Assembly: GCA_035578155.1 (NCBI GenBank)
Contig: JAPWDM010000005.1
Coordinates: 48,750,954-48,814,953 of the forward strand
Source: Brachynemurus nebulosus
Lineage: Eukaryota > Arthropoda > Insecta > Neuroptera > Myrmeleontidae
Direction of reading: 5' to 3'
Length of the DNA: 64,000 nt
The notes below the pieces were generated by a model that saw nothing but the letters and a program-made list of their open reading frames with translations, was not told the origin of the DNA and made no database searches. Shown here in pieces: positions 11,301 to 26,100 of the stretch (the first letter of the stretch is position 1; each line of letters starts with the position of its first letter). Both the position numbers and the translations under genes were made by a program.

Positions 11301-14300
11301 AGAAATTGTTAAATTTAAAAATGACCTCAAGTCAGTAATGACTTGACTAAAATACCTTAAAGGTCATTATTAATTCTAAAAAAAAGAATATACGTAGCTG
11401 TGTTAGAAATACTTGGTAACGTTTCAAATTGTTTTTCAACTCTTATTACAGTAAAACTTCAGTTATACTGCAATAATTGTTGGAATATTTGGATTTTTCG
11501 TTTGGAATAGAACTTTGTCGCTCTCGTAAAACTATTATGTAGCTTTTTACGGTTCTGAAGAAATAATCTCGGAACCTTTACAATTTCGTCATGTCCCTCT
11601 GTCACACTGCCATAATTCTTAAGCTTTGCTAAATTGATAAACAGCAAATATGTATTTAGAGGAACCTATATTTAAAAGTGACGATGAAAATTTTTTTTGA
11701 ACTAACCGCTTCGTGTGGGGCATCGTTGGAAAAAGCTCAGAAAATAAAAATCACTCAAGTGTAACTTTACTAATTCATACACCACGTCATAAGACGTCAA
11801 CAATTCCATATAAAGTGTATTAGCTGTCAAAATGTGTACCAGTTGGACGTTTTGTTAGTTTACGTTATGACCGTCATAAGTGAAGCCAACCACTCCAGAT
11901 TGTTCATATCAGTAGTGCCAATCAATACAAGATATTTAAATAAATGAAATTAAAATCAATTTTATTTTTAATTATGTTTTATTTTTCACAATAATAAGTA
12001 ATATTAGTGTAAAGTACATATGCATGTAAGATTGTGGAATATATTTTTCTATTTTTATGATAACCCGTAAAAAGTTTACTTGAATGTCCTATATTTTGTC
12101 CTGAAAGCTATGAAAATCTCGAGTTGTTTAGGAATCCTGGTTTAATGTGTATTCAACACGCATTTGGCCAATTTTTCTCTTCTACAATTCTTTTTTTTAT
12201 TATTTTATACATTTAAAATAATATTACCTTGAAAGTACATTGATATGATAACTCCATTAAAAATTGTTTATCACGTGAACCTCTGACAATATTATTTTTA
12301 TGTAAAACAAGTACAATTTTTAATTAATTTTTATTTATAATTATGGTTTATTTGATAAGCACATTTTATTCGGAGGAGATAAGTTTTTGCAAAATTAAAA
12401 TCTTATAAAAGTATACGTAAACTTCTTTGTTTGTATAATATGTATGAATTTTGAAATTAATCACCTTACGAAATGAACCATGACGGTCAAAACCTATAAT
12501 GACAAAATGCCCAAATAGTACACTATTTTGACAGCCAATACACTGGTGTGTTCCGAAATATAATCCAGCATACTGGCTAGTGTGAATGACGTCATAAATC
12601 GACGCCATGCTGGTGAATCGTTCCGAAATACACTGGCCAGCCTGGCCATGCATTGTCGTAACTTTGACACTTATAGGCTGGTCGTCCATTGGATGCGTAG
12701 TCGTGCGTAATTTAATTCAGACGAATACGCATGAAACGGACGAACGATCCAAACAGCTGTGAAGCAATACATCCTCGTCCATTGAGAGAGACGCTTTCAA
12801 TGGACGAGGATGTATTGCTTCACAGCTGCTTGGAACGTTCGTCCGTTTCATGCGTATTCGTCCGCATTAAATTTCGTACGCCTACGCAACAGGGCTCTGA
12901 TTTAAAAAAATTACCGTGCGTTAAATATTTTTTCATATCGTGTTTTGAGTTTTCACGGTATAAATTTTTATTTTCTGAAGTACATTCACATTCAAAAGTT
13001 ATGGAATGAAAAACGAATAGTCACTAGTTAGAAATTGTGGTGTTAACGTAGTTGCTCTGAGATAGGTACAAAAGTATATCTCAGCGAAAAAATTTTCTTT
13101 TATCAAAAATTAAGTAATGTATTAATATTTGTCAGTTATTATATTTGTATACCACTTGTTTTTTTTTTATTTCCGCGCACTTATGTTGCAGCAATATAAG
13201 AGTATTGTTGAAAAATCGTTGTAAAAACGGTGTAAAATAATGTTTATAAATTATATTTCAAAAACAACGTGGTCAATAATTTTCATTTGTTATTAAATAT
13301 GGTTTGTAACTTTGTATTTTATAACATATTAAATTTTTATCAAATTCCTTTGTCACGTTTTCATTTTATTCAAAAAAAAAAAAAAAAAAAAAAAATAGTT
13401 TTCTCATAAAAACCCGTGTTAAAATTACAAAACTTTGAAACCGTTTTTCTCAAAATTGGAATGGTCAATATTTTTTTCAGTAAGGGCTCATATTATTGGT
13501 ATTGAATTAAATAAATGTTTAGAGAAGTTTCGTTAGAATCCTTTGAAAAAATCGTTTTATCGACCAACTACCTTAATATCTACCGCGCTGTAATTTTTTT
13601 TTAATTAGAACCCTCTGGTTTCTATCGGTGCAAGTTCCGTTACGAAGCGTTTTATAAAAAAAATTTTCTGGTGGACATACCCATTGTTTATTATAAATTT
13701 ATTAATACCTACGTAAATTATAATAATAACTAATAACTAATAAAGTAATAAGTAATGGCTTTCACACAATGAATGAAATAAGAAATAAGAGATAATGGGT
13801 GTTCGCCATCGAGTGACGTTGAGTGAAACTTTAACTTAACTGCCCATAAGTATGTGTAAATATTTTTGTACATCCAAATTCATGAAAACATAACTTTCGT
13901 GATGATTTTTTTTTTCACTTAGGGTAAAAGCCCCCTTTGTGGAACGGTATCTAATTATGAACATTTACATATTAATGAAGTTATTTCTGAAAGAAACGTC
14001 TAATAACAAAGATTATTATTAATAGAATGATTGTTTTTCAATTTAAATTCACCTCGCATTTAAAGTTTCCTTACTTAATTAAAGAAATAAATATGTAAAT
14101 GTCAAAACTGTTCCAGTATTAGATACCGTTCCACAAAGGGGGCTTTTACCCTAATGACAAAAAAAAAAAATCACGAATTTTGATGTACAAAAATACCTAC
14201 ATATACCTATGAGCAGTTAAGTTAAAGTTTCATTAAACGTCACTCAATGGCGGACACCTATTATCTTTTATTTCTTATTTCATTTATTGTGTGAAAGCCA

Positions 14301-17300
14301 TAAAGCCCGGATTCTTAATACACAAGGAGCTTTTATTTCGTATAATAATATTAATTAAATTTTCAAAATTACTATAGGTTTTGAAAATACAGTTTATTGT
14401 CATTTCTCGACTCATTTTTTTTTTTTTGCTCTTGGGGAGATGTCATTTTGACAGTATGGTTTGCCGACAGAACGATGAAATCCGGACTTTAATCATAAAT
14501 AAGTTAATGAGTTATACCAAGTAAACTTTAATGACGTGAAGGAATTTTATCCTTTTGTTTACAATAAATTTATATTTTCAACTGTTTTGTTTACAATTTG
14601 TTCACGTTTTAGATAGAACGCCTTGAAAAAATTCAATTTTTATTTCACGTGGTATAATGATAATTGGTTATTAATGGATGAATTAAACTTAAAAGTACAA
14701 TAGAACCTCACATTATCATACTGATTTACCGTGGACCAGAGATTGATTTATAAGATAAAATTGCACAACTGTGTGTTCTTTTCCATTTAATCGGAAAATA
14801 ATCGAGAAAAAAAAGACACGTTTCATATGAAAATTAGTTATGCTGATAAGAATTTAAAAATGTTTAAGTAGATTACAAATAGTTACGATAATTTAAAATT
14901 TTTGAAAGCGTAAATGTACACGTGAAATTTTTATTTGTTTTTGTTTAATTTAATAGACGTGACTTTAAATGGTATTTCAGCTACTTGAAAAAATTAGTAT
15001 AATTTTTAGTATATTAGCTATTTATTTGATTAATCAGTTATGATCGTGTAACACAAACAAACAGCAAGCATTACCTAATGAAATATGATAATACTAGTTA
15101 CTGCTGCCATCTTCATAGTTCAGTGATATTCCATTATACGTATATGTACATTTTTCATATCATTTATATGTCATACAGATATGTCATTCTGGTCGAAACT
15201 AGAATTATGAAATTTTATCGAAAAATAACAAAATGGTGGACTTCGAAAAAAAAAGTCATTTGTTTCGAAGTCCGCCATTTTGTAATTTTTCGATAAAATT
15301 TCATAATTCTAGTTCCGACCCACAGACCAGTGAACCTATTATATTTTATATTATAGAGACATATAATATAAATGTATAATTGAAGTAATCAGTTACGACT
15401 AAGTTCCGACCTCAATAGTATTCTGTTATATAGTAATTGATTCGTATCCGTAGTTACACTTTCAAATAATTATTGTCAAAATATAATATTGATAATAAAA
15501 TTTTACTTTTTGGAGAAGAAACTGCAAAATTTTGAAAGAAGAAAAGTGGTATTCGCTTTATTTTCAAAATACGTACGTATACAAATTATGTCCTGCAATA
15601 ATTATAGTCGCATTTGCTCAAAAATTGACATTATATTATTTCATTAAATTTCACCCGTCTCACCCTTGTTACCTGCTTCAAGAAAAATACCAAGAAACTG
15701 GCTTTACACTTTGTCTAGTAGTATAATCAGTATAATAATATAATAGTGTTCATTGGTCTGTGTTCCGACCAGAATGACATATCTATTATGTGGTTACCAG
15801 ACTACTACCTTAATTTTTAATATATTAATTATAATTAATCAATAATTACAAAAGTTGTCTGTCGAAACTGTCTGACGTAGTTAACTAATATACAATTCCA
15901 CAATTGTTTTTTTTTCTTTTTTTTTAAAAAAAAGCGGCACTAACTTTATTAATTATTATATTTGTCATCGTTGTGGTTTTTGAATGATTTTTTAAATAAT
16001 TTTTTTCAATATTTTCCACTTTCCGTATTGTTTATGTTTTTAATACCCATTGATAATTACGTACATATTAATATTCAGCGAAAAAGGAACGTTGCCAAAG
16101 GAATGAATAATCGAATAATTGACAAAATATTATTTTTATTGTACAATTTGACCTCAAATTGTTTGCATTTTAACTATTACTATTCTAAAGGACACAATTA
16201 TTATAATACGTTTTATTTAGAATGAGTATTTGTTTACGTATATTATTATGACGTTGTAGTACTTTGTTTGCTATTTTTATACATCGCTCTGTGCAATAAA
16301 TGAATCAATTTATTGAGTCTGGCCCATCACTAATTTGTATGAATGTCTACATTAAAATGATAGTACGTATGTACTAGTTATTTACTATGTTTATAAACGT
16401 GTATAGCGGTAATTGTAGGTAATATAGCATAATTATTATTAACAAATAATTATCAATTACTTCAAAGTGCACATAAGTGCAGTTTTTATTGACTCCAGTT
16501 AAATATATAGTAAATATATACGTATAGTACTCTTTCTGAGTAATGCCAGTCATTATTTACATATTTTTCTGCCATTGGCTACGGTGGCCGTTATCGTTGT
16601 AATGTTGTAAATCAGCGCTTCCCAAACTTTTATGAGTCGCGATTAATTATATTAAAACTGGTAGTTTTTTACGACACACTTGACAATAAAACGTAAAAAA
16701 AGAAAAAAACATTTTCAGCATGTATTTTACAAAACTTTAACCTTTAATATGTCCAAGATATAATTTAAAATTAATGTTTTTGTTAAAAAAAAAAACTAAA
16801 ATATTTTAAAAACCGTATTTGCATAAAGAATATAGAAGGTGCCATCTGTTGACAATCTGTTTAACAAACATGTAAGGCAGCTGTTGGAGTTGTTTATAAT
16901 ATTGTTTAAAGAATGTATAAGGCGCTGTCTGTTGACAGTCTGTTTAAATACAGTCCTTTTCATATTGGAAAGGTACTGTGGCACGGTAACTAAATTGTGA
17001 CGGTAGAGTTTAATATACTTTTTTATTTAAAATTTTTTTTATTTATTTGTTATTTATGTTTATTCTGCCAAATTTTCACATGGGTCAGCTAGTTTTATTT
17101 ATTGTAGATAAACTACCCTTAAAAAGTACCCTAGTGTTTCATACAGTGTTTCATGCGATAGGATTATCATAACAAAATAAATTCTAAAGGTGCATACAAT
17201 CTTTATATATAATTAATCTTATTAATTAAATATTAAAATTCTTGGCAACCCACCTTAGGTTACCTCACGACCCATACTTTGGGAACTGCTGTTGTAAACT

Positions 17301-20300
17301 ATATCACGGACATCACGTGTTTCAGTTCTTGTTATCGTTTTTATTATCAGTACAGTCAATTAATGTATCAAATTAAAACTATGCTATGTGTTATCTACTC
17401 TACGTTTCATAAAAATTTTATTTTATAATTTTTTTTTATACGGCGATCTAAGTGTCAGAATTTTTTTTATTGCGGACTATCTTTCAAATTAACCATGGAC
17501 TGTCAACAGTTTCCAATTGTTCTCTGGTTTCGAATGATATACACTTGACAGAAAATACATACTTAAAGTCAATTAGCAAGCAGAATTTATAAAACTTTAC
17601 CAATTAGCATAAATTATTTATTTAAAATAATTAACTACAATAATAATTTTTTTTTCTTAATTTAGACTTAATAATGACAAAACGCCCAACTGGTACACTA
17701 TTTGGGCAGCTAATACACTTTATATGGAATTGTTGACGTCCTGTGACGTAGTGTGTGAGTTAGTAATATTTTACTTGACGTCTTATGACATCAGTGACGT
17801 TAAGGTGTTAAATTATCGGAGTTCGCAAAAAATAACAATACAGCTGAACCTTTTTTTGTGCGATTTTTTTAAGCGGTTTTTAAAAAAAATGGCCATTAAA
17901 ATACATAATATAAATCAAAATCAAGAGACAGTAAGAAACTTAGGCATTTACTATAATAACTTTCTTTGATAAAAATACTTTTTAACGGCTTTTAAGCATT
18001 TAATCAATACATTGCATAAGAACATAAGTTATTGCATCCATCGTTTAATTTTTTTACAGATGTAATTTTCAAAATTTTCATAATATTATAAAATTGAAAT
18101 AAAATGTTTCTACGTGTAAACTAATGCTTTATCTTGTTTATAGAAGCAACTTCTAAGGAAATTTCTAAGTTTTGAGCGTTTTGAATTATGTTTTTTCGAT
18201 GAAATTTTTTTTATGCGGTCCCGATCCACCGCATAAAAAAAGTCTTTTTTACAATCTGAATCGAACTATACTTTTTATAGCTATTTATGATATTTTTGAA
18301 TATATTTTTTTTTGTGCGATTTTTTTTATGCGATCCTTATCCACCGTACAAAAAAAGGACCAACTGTATATGTATATGGATCAAAAGTCACACTTTATAA
18401 TATGCCATTATTACACAACTTAGAGTAAGTGTCTCAGATTTTTTTGAAACCAAATGTACATGTATACACAATTAATTGTAAATGAAGAGTATAGGCGAAA
18501 AAATATAAAGGTCCACTATGAAAAAAAATATATAAATATGGATGCGAATTACATTTTAGACAAAAAGTGGACCCTCATCTTTTTTCGTCTATACTCTTCA
18601 AATGTTTAAATACATATTTACTATACATATACTAGAGCTTTTTAGACTTTGATGCGTATGTTGTCATGTTATCAATATGCACATAATTATCATATTGTGT
18701 AACAATTTTCTAATTATTCATATCAAAATACATAAATGTATAATTTTTATAATACAGAGAAATCAGTAGCGGATCTTTTATATTTATCTAATGTTGACAA
18801 AAAGAAAAAAATCCTATGTGTATTAAACAGTAAAACTATGAATCTGTAGCTGAGAAATATGACACTGTAACTTAATTTTGTACAGTTTTTAGGTTTTTAC
18901 ACTATCCAATTGTATGTGTTCGCCTCTATAAAGTTACCAAATTGTAACTGAGCTAACTTAAAATGGTTTGAGATGTGGAATATTATAATACCGTATTTTT
19001 GAAAAAATCTATAAGCGGAACAGTGTAAATGACCAAAAAATTCATATCCTGTAAACTTGGCGATTTGGCGCTTACAGTTTTATGCTTCTCAGGGACAGAC
19101 ATAAGTACCTAACTTTTAAGTTTTAAGCAATTTAAAAAAAAAAATAGTTATTTTTCAATATTTTAGTAACTTTTTTTTTTGAAAATATTTATTTGACCAA
19201 TTAAATTGATTACATAATTTAGTTTTTAAGATTTACGTCATAACCACAAAATCCTTATAGAATCGTCATGTCTGTCGTCGCATTAGGTGGTCTATCCACA
19301 TTTGACTCCTTTTTAATAGTCACTGTCGGACTTGACTCAATTTAATAGGCAGTGTGGTTTTTTTTCTTAAACCATTATTGAAATTTTTAAACTCATACAG
19401 AAAGTAAAATATTCAGATAATATTATCAAACTAAAGGCAAATTTTAACAATAATATCTTGACGTCATTGACGTCATAAGACGTCAAGTAAAATCTTACTA
19501 ACTCATACACCACGTCCTGCGAAGTCAACAATTCCATATAAAGGGTGTGTTCCGAAATATAATCCAGTATACTGACTAGTGTTAATGACGTCATGACTTC
19601 GACGCCATATTGTACTGGTGTGTTATCAATTATCATATTGTACTGGTGAGACAAGTGTCAGATGTTAAAGATGTGCGCCCGAAAAAGAAATTCCAACCTG
19701 TTCCATCGAGTTTGCAGTATGTTAAATAATAGACGTTTCTGGATCGTGCATTTTCTTTTTTACAAAAAAACTATTTTTTTAAATTTTTATTGCAAAACTA
19801 ACCTTTTAATTGCTTGTCGATGCAATTAAAAGGTTAGTTTTGTAATAAAATTAAAAAAAAAAATTAGTTTTAGATAGTGTGGTCTGTGTTTCCTAAATGG
19901 AACATACTCTATTTATGTAATATGTATGATATGTATGCCGTACATGCTGCACTACGCCGTCGACTTTCTCAACTGTCAGAATAGTTACTTTTGATTAGCT
20001 GGTGATTAAACGCCAACCATAATCAAATTTTTATTTTATAGAAAAAATTTATTAATTGATATAATTTCTTATAAAGTACACATTTTAATTCATAAAATAA
20101 TAAAGTGTTTCTAGTAATAATTTAACATTATAATTAATTTTAAACAAATAGATGTACAGCGTGATTTGACTGGCCATACATCCTTAAACGAGCGTGCACC
20201 GCTGGTCAGTATATTTCGGAACGAATCAACAGTTTGGTGTCAATTCATGACGTCATTAACACTGGCCAGTATGCTGTCTTATATTTCGGAACAAGCCCAA

Positions 20301-23071
20301 AGTGTATTAGCTGTCAAAATAGTGTACCAGTAGTAAGGTGTTTTGTCAGTATGTTATGACTTTCACGGTGTTAAAAAATAAATGCAAGAAATATTTTATG
20401 TTGAGAATTGTGGAAAACTCTAGCTACTAGTAACTACAAAATCTTGATTTAATACGTGTCCCTTGATTTTGTTAGAATTTGTTGCACAATCCACTTAAAT
20501 AGGAGGAAATACATGTTATAATGTTGGAAAGTAAAACTTGAACAGGAAATAAATGAGGAAAAAATGCTGAAAGGGACATTAATTATACATACCTATATTG
20601 AGTTCTTAAATTATAAAAAAAAAATTCAAGGGCTCTCAAAAGAGAACGAAAACAGTTGTTTACGTATTTCCAAATAAGGTAAATAATGTAATCTACAAGG
20701 CTCACGTTAATTGTAATTATTTTTCTTTACCTTGTCCATTTCTATCCTATTTTGTTAAAAAGAAAAATTATAAATAGAACAAACGCAAGTGAAAAAGAAT
20801 GTGTTCCTTCTTGTGTTGTGAAAAAAAATAAAACGTGCAAATGTGAACAGACATACAGACTGGTTTCTTTTTATGCAAACTAGTAAAATAATGCAAAGTC
20901 TCAAAGTCCAAAATCGTTTTTTATTTATAAAATAAAAATTAAACATCCCACGTTTTTGATTTTATTTCAAGTATTTCGTTCTAATATTAGAACTTACATA
21001 TTTTTATTTTGTATTTTCACGCGAATAAAAGTCTTTTAACTCTTTAGTTATCGGTTTCAAGTCATTTTTACACCAAAGGTCATATGTAAAGGGTTAAATT
21101 GAGCGTCATTTCTGTTGGCAATAAAAATGGAAACAAAAACCTTGATGTTTGTAGATTTTCATTTTGGTTTGAAGAATGCATTGTACTATTTTGAGTTTTC
21201 TTTTTAGAGTTCCGAAGAAAAATTTAGGAAACTTTATAACTTCGTCATGTTCGTCTGTTATATCCTCGTAATTTTTACATCTTTGGACCTATGAATATGA
21301 AATTTTTCATGTACATGCTACAGGACCTGTAGCATAGGAAATTTTTTTTCTTAATTTCTTGAGGTACTTTCTCGTATTGGAAAGTGGGGATAAATTTTTT
21401 TTCCACGTATAATATTGTCTGGCATATCGTTTGAAAGCTTGCAAGATGAAGTTGAGATCCTTTTTACTGTCTCTCACTTTAAAGCCGCGTTTGCAAAATT
21501 TTCAACTTCATAGTTTCTTTCCCCTTCCGTAACTTTTTAACTGTTGATCCATATAAAATTTGAAAAAATTGCAGATACAAACACTTGGTAAAATATTCAA
21601 ATAAAATTATTTTAGCTAAGTTGTGTCGGTAACTTTCGGAGATATAGGCAAACAAATCTTCGAGAATTCAAAAAGTAATTTATAGTTGAGAATAGTTTTG
21701 ACCGTTTTGAGTTATGTACGAGATTTTCTAAGATACTTTTTCGATTCACTGCATAAAAAAAAGTTTTTTCTTACTGATATGCTGAATTTTTAGTTTTTAA
21801 GCCTGACAATGAGCTCCAAAGTTTGTTTCCTACTACAACAGTTAAGGACGCGTTAAATTGAGACTATCCGAAAGTTGTGAAAAAGTCAAGCCACTGAGGA
21901 ACCCTAACTTAATGCGTGTCCCACACACTTGATGAATTTGTTATTTTTTAAATATGGTCCATTTCACTTAAATTTAACCATGATTATTCACTTTCGAATT
22001 TAAATAATTTCCGTTTTCTTGGTTTTATCTCTTTCATTATTGCACTTACGTTAATTTTAAATTTGCATTTTGTTTTTAGAAAAGAATGCAGGATTTATTT
22101 GTTTCGAATATAAGAATTATTTAATTTTTTAACGGTGACTCATGATCAGTTGTATTTGAAACGGGGTATATATGTATAATATTTTTTCGTTCACCCCTTG
22201 TGTCAGGTGATTTTACGAGGATTGTTAGGTTAGGTATACATATTATGTATAATTTGTGTACATATTTCTTTTTGTTGGCATTGATTCATTTACTAATACA
22301 TTAAAAAATACCTACTTGGCTTCATTCGTACATAAATCTGCAAATTGAATAAATTGAGAAAACCAAGTCTTACTGCTATGTGGTATGTACCATTGCGTAC
22401 CTTGTTTGATCTTATTAAGTGATTATTGATTACTGATTATCGACCTGCTAATTATTACAGACATAGCGGCGGGTGTAGCACGTTTTCACACATACATGTG
22501 TTTCATGTCTGTCTGTCATTATTAAATTACCGTTTTGTCGTTTAATTCGTCATGAATTGTGGTAAAAATATGTTAGCAATTTTTATACTGGCCAGTATAA
22601 ACTTTACATGTGTCCATCTTTTCTTATTAAAAATTCTTTGAAAATTACGTATGATGTATTTCGTATAATTCTTTTTTTACGTTTTGGTTTTTACTTGTTA
22701 CTATTTATAAATGTTTTGTTTATTGATAAAACGAAATTTTCGCAGTAAAGTAGGTGATTCATATACTGCTTAAACAATGGCTGCGTTCGACAGAAAAATT
22801 CTTTGTCGTCGCACATACCTAAACACAGCCAACACTGCCTAAATTTTTGATAAAATATCATTGACAAATCATCAGAATAAACTGTAATTTAGCTTAGCAA
22901 AATTTAAATTTGGCGTAAGAAAGAACAGCGTATCACTTGATTTCTGTTCTGTCAGAAAATTAGTCAGCAATATGAAGCGGCTTGAAGTGTCATGACGCGA
23001 CTTGAGCCCGGGACTATGGCAGAAATTTGTTTTGAGGTCCCTAGAAACCGAAAATAATATTCACTAAAATT

Positions 23072-23108
<37 letters not shown>

Positions 23109-26100
23109 CCGCGCGATAACTCTCGAACAAAACATCTTACGTTTATGAAATTTGGTTAAAATATTTGAAATCTCAAACTGTTGGACGAGTTCGTTAACCA
23201 GACACGTCCGATGCCCGGAACATGATTTTTTTGGCAATTTTCGTGAAAAAAATTAGTTTTTTGCAAAATATTTAAAAATTTTTGTGAAATTGTTTTACAT
23301 CACTGGAAAGAGGAAAAAAATCACATAAAAAGGGTCTTTAAACTATTGTTCTATGTCAACTAGTTTCTAAGAAAAACTAACTTTTTAAACTAACTAACTA
23401 ACTTTATAAACGGAAATTCGCTATGTTATGCAGGATGCTGCGACAGGGGTATTTTAGAGAATAAAAAATCTTTGAAAGCAACATTTTATCAATACAAATT
23501 TACTACCTAAACTAAATTAAGTATAATGAGGTCTTTTTGGTCCTGTGAAGTACGAAACTTATTTAATTGACATCCTGTATACTTATGTATTATTACTTTA
23601 CATGTGGTACATGTTAACAACTGATTTTCAGAAATGTGGTTGTGAATATAAGTGGTCTCGTGACTGATTGATTACCGATCAGATCATTCCGATTAATTCC
23701 GATCATGAAACGCGAAATGTAAGTGTTTTCTGATGCAGACAAACACTTCACCAAGTTCACCTACATAATTATATTGTTTATCGTATTATTTAATCATTTT
23801 ATAAAAATTTTTTTGATGTACACTAGTGTACCAAAATTGGTACACATTTACAATTTGTTATTTTATTAGAAACAAGTTATGCGTATGTAATTCTTTCATA
23901 CTAAACAATTCACCCAGTTTTTGAATATCATTGTAGAATTAATTGATTTATTTATTGATTATAATGTTTATTGATATGAATGTGGCGTAGAAACAGTTGC
24001 AAATTGCGTCAATCCACTTTTAAAAATATTAAAAGTTCAAGTATGTTTTACATATTGTTGTTGTATGTAAATATGTTTTTAATTTAATTTGACCAACGCT
24101 GTAGTAAACAATTTGACAACTACATAGGTACCATAATAAAAAAACCAAAATAGGTGCATAACAGGTTCTTCTTCGTTGTATCATCTCTAAAAAACCAGAT
24201 CATTTTTTTTTTTTATTTAGAAAGGAAGTATTATATTTCAACGATATGTAATTATTTGTATCATTAAATCGACTGGCATTTGCATCAAATTCCAAGACAG
24301 TTATGCTGTTGTAAAAAGTATTTTAACGCGTTAACGGCTATGAGGCATTATAACGAAACGCCCAACGACAAATTGTTTTGACAACTAATAGGCTAATATA
24401 CATAAATAAACGTAGCTTTCTCTCTCTCTCTCTCTCTCTCTGGGTACGGTAGGTACTATACATAGAATTGTTGACATGGTACAGTGTTGTCGCAGTTAGG
24501 TATCACTTGCGCCATACACCGTTCATGACCGTCAACGAGTTAGTAAAATGGCGTGATATTTTTTTACCTGTATTTTTATTTTCGTAATAATTCAAATTTT
24601 AGTAATATACAAATGTATTTATACAATATTATTTTATTACACTACATCAGACATTTGATTATAGACGTTATAGTCAGCAAAATTATTAATAGAATTTGAT
24701 ATTGAATTAACCCTTTCCTGCCCAACAGTTTTTAGACCATAACTGCCCTAGACTAGATGGTACTTACTAGTACCAGAAGTTTTAGGTTATGTTATTTTAA
24801 CAAATCATTAACAATTCGTCTAAAATACTTATTAATACTTCAGAGTACTATTTGGTCAACCAATTGGAATTATTTTGAATTCTTAGGATGTTTTTTTTTG
24901 ACACTAATGTCAGTTTTAGTCAAATTTTTGCAGCTTGGGAATGTCGGATGACATTTCGATATTTTTAAATGGGTGGCTAAATTGGTGGGTGAGTTAACTG
25001 GTACTCAAAAGTACCGCCTGGCAGGAAAGGGTTAAATAATGCAAAGCTTTTAATATAAACGTATGCAAGTTGTTATATAGATTAGGTTATGTTAGGTAAT
25101 GTTTTTTGAATTTAAGGGTATTAAATTATGGGAAATAATGTAACAAAATAGGCTTGTATTGTTTGTATCTTACATAGATCAGATTTTGACTCATACAATA
25201 TATGATGGCTCATGCTTTGTAAAAATAATTCTGATTAACCAATTAAATTAATTTATTTTATTCGCAGAAATCTGAACTAGTATAAAAAGTTGATAAAATG
25301 GCTTATAATTTAGCCTTGAGATTACGTGTCATATTGTGATTGGCCAGTTGTGTTTTCAACGAGTACCACACCCCCCGTATTGCTAAAAAAATGTGGACAA
25401 CATGATGTAATTTACTGTTATTTTTACCAGTGCAGTGTTGCCAGACGGTTTCATTTCTTACATTTTTCGTAACAATTTTTGGTGAATTTATGTAACTTTA
25501 CAATTGTTATATTCATATAGTTATCCAGAAATTCATAAGTGGGCATAGAAAATGCGTATTATGTGTTAGAGAATGCTTTTGTTGTTACTATTAATTACAT
25601 TCGTAGCTAATAAAATGTTGTGACATCTTTTAAAAGATTCTTCAACAAAATTATTAATATTAAAAAAAAAAAAAGAGGGGAAAAAGTTGTCTGAAATAAA
25701 TATTAGTAATAGTACAAATTGTATAATTAATATTAATTATGTATAAATTTGTAAATATAATATACAAACAAAATTAACATATTTTCTGTTTATAGTAAAA
25801 TTAAAATTTATCACGTTTAAACCAATGATTCTCAAAATGGGGTCGCAGAAACAATTGATTGCGGATTACATACTCATTTTCTACTTATTTCGGGGTTCTT
25901 GGAAAAGTTTAGGTACAAAGGGGGGGGTCACCGACCAAAAAGTGAAATAAACCATTTTTTATGGCACTGGTGTCATCAGGTATTATTTTTCACAGTGTAA
26001 TAAAACATGCTTCTATGATTCAGTCCAAAAAAATTACCACTACGTAACTTTCATTTTAAAAATGAAACTTTTCTGGCACACCAACGTAATTTTCAGCCAG

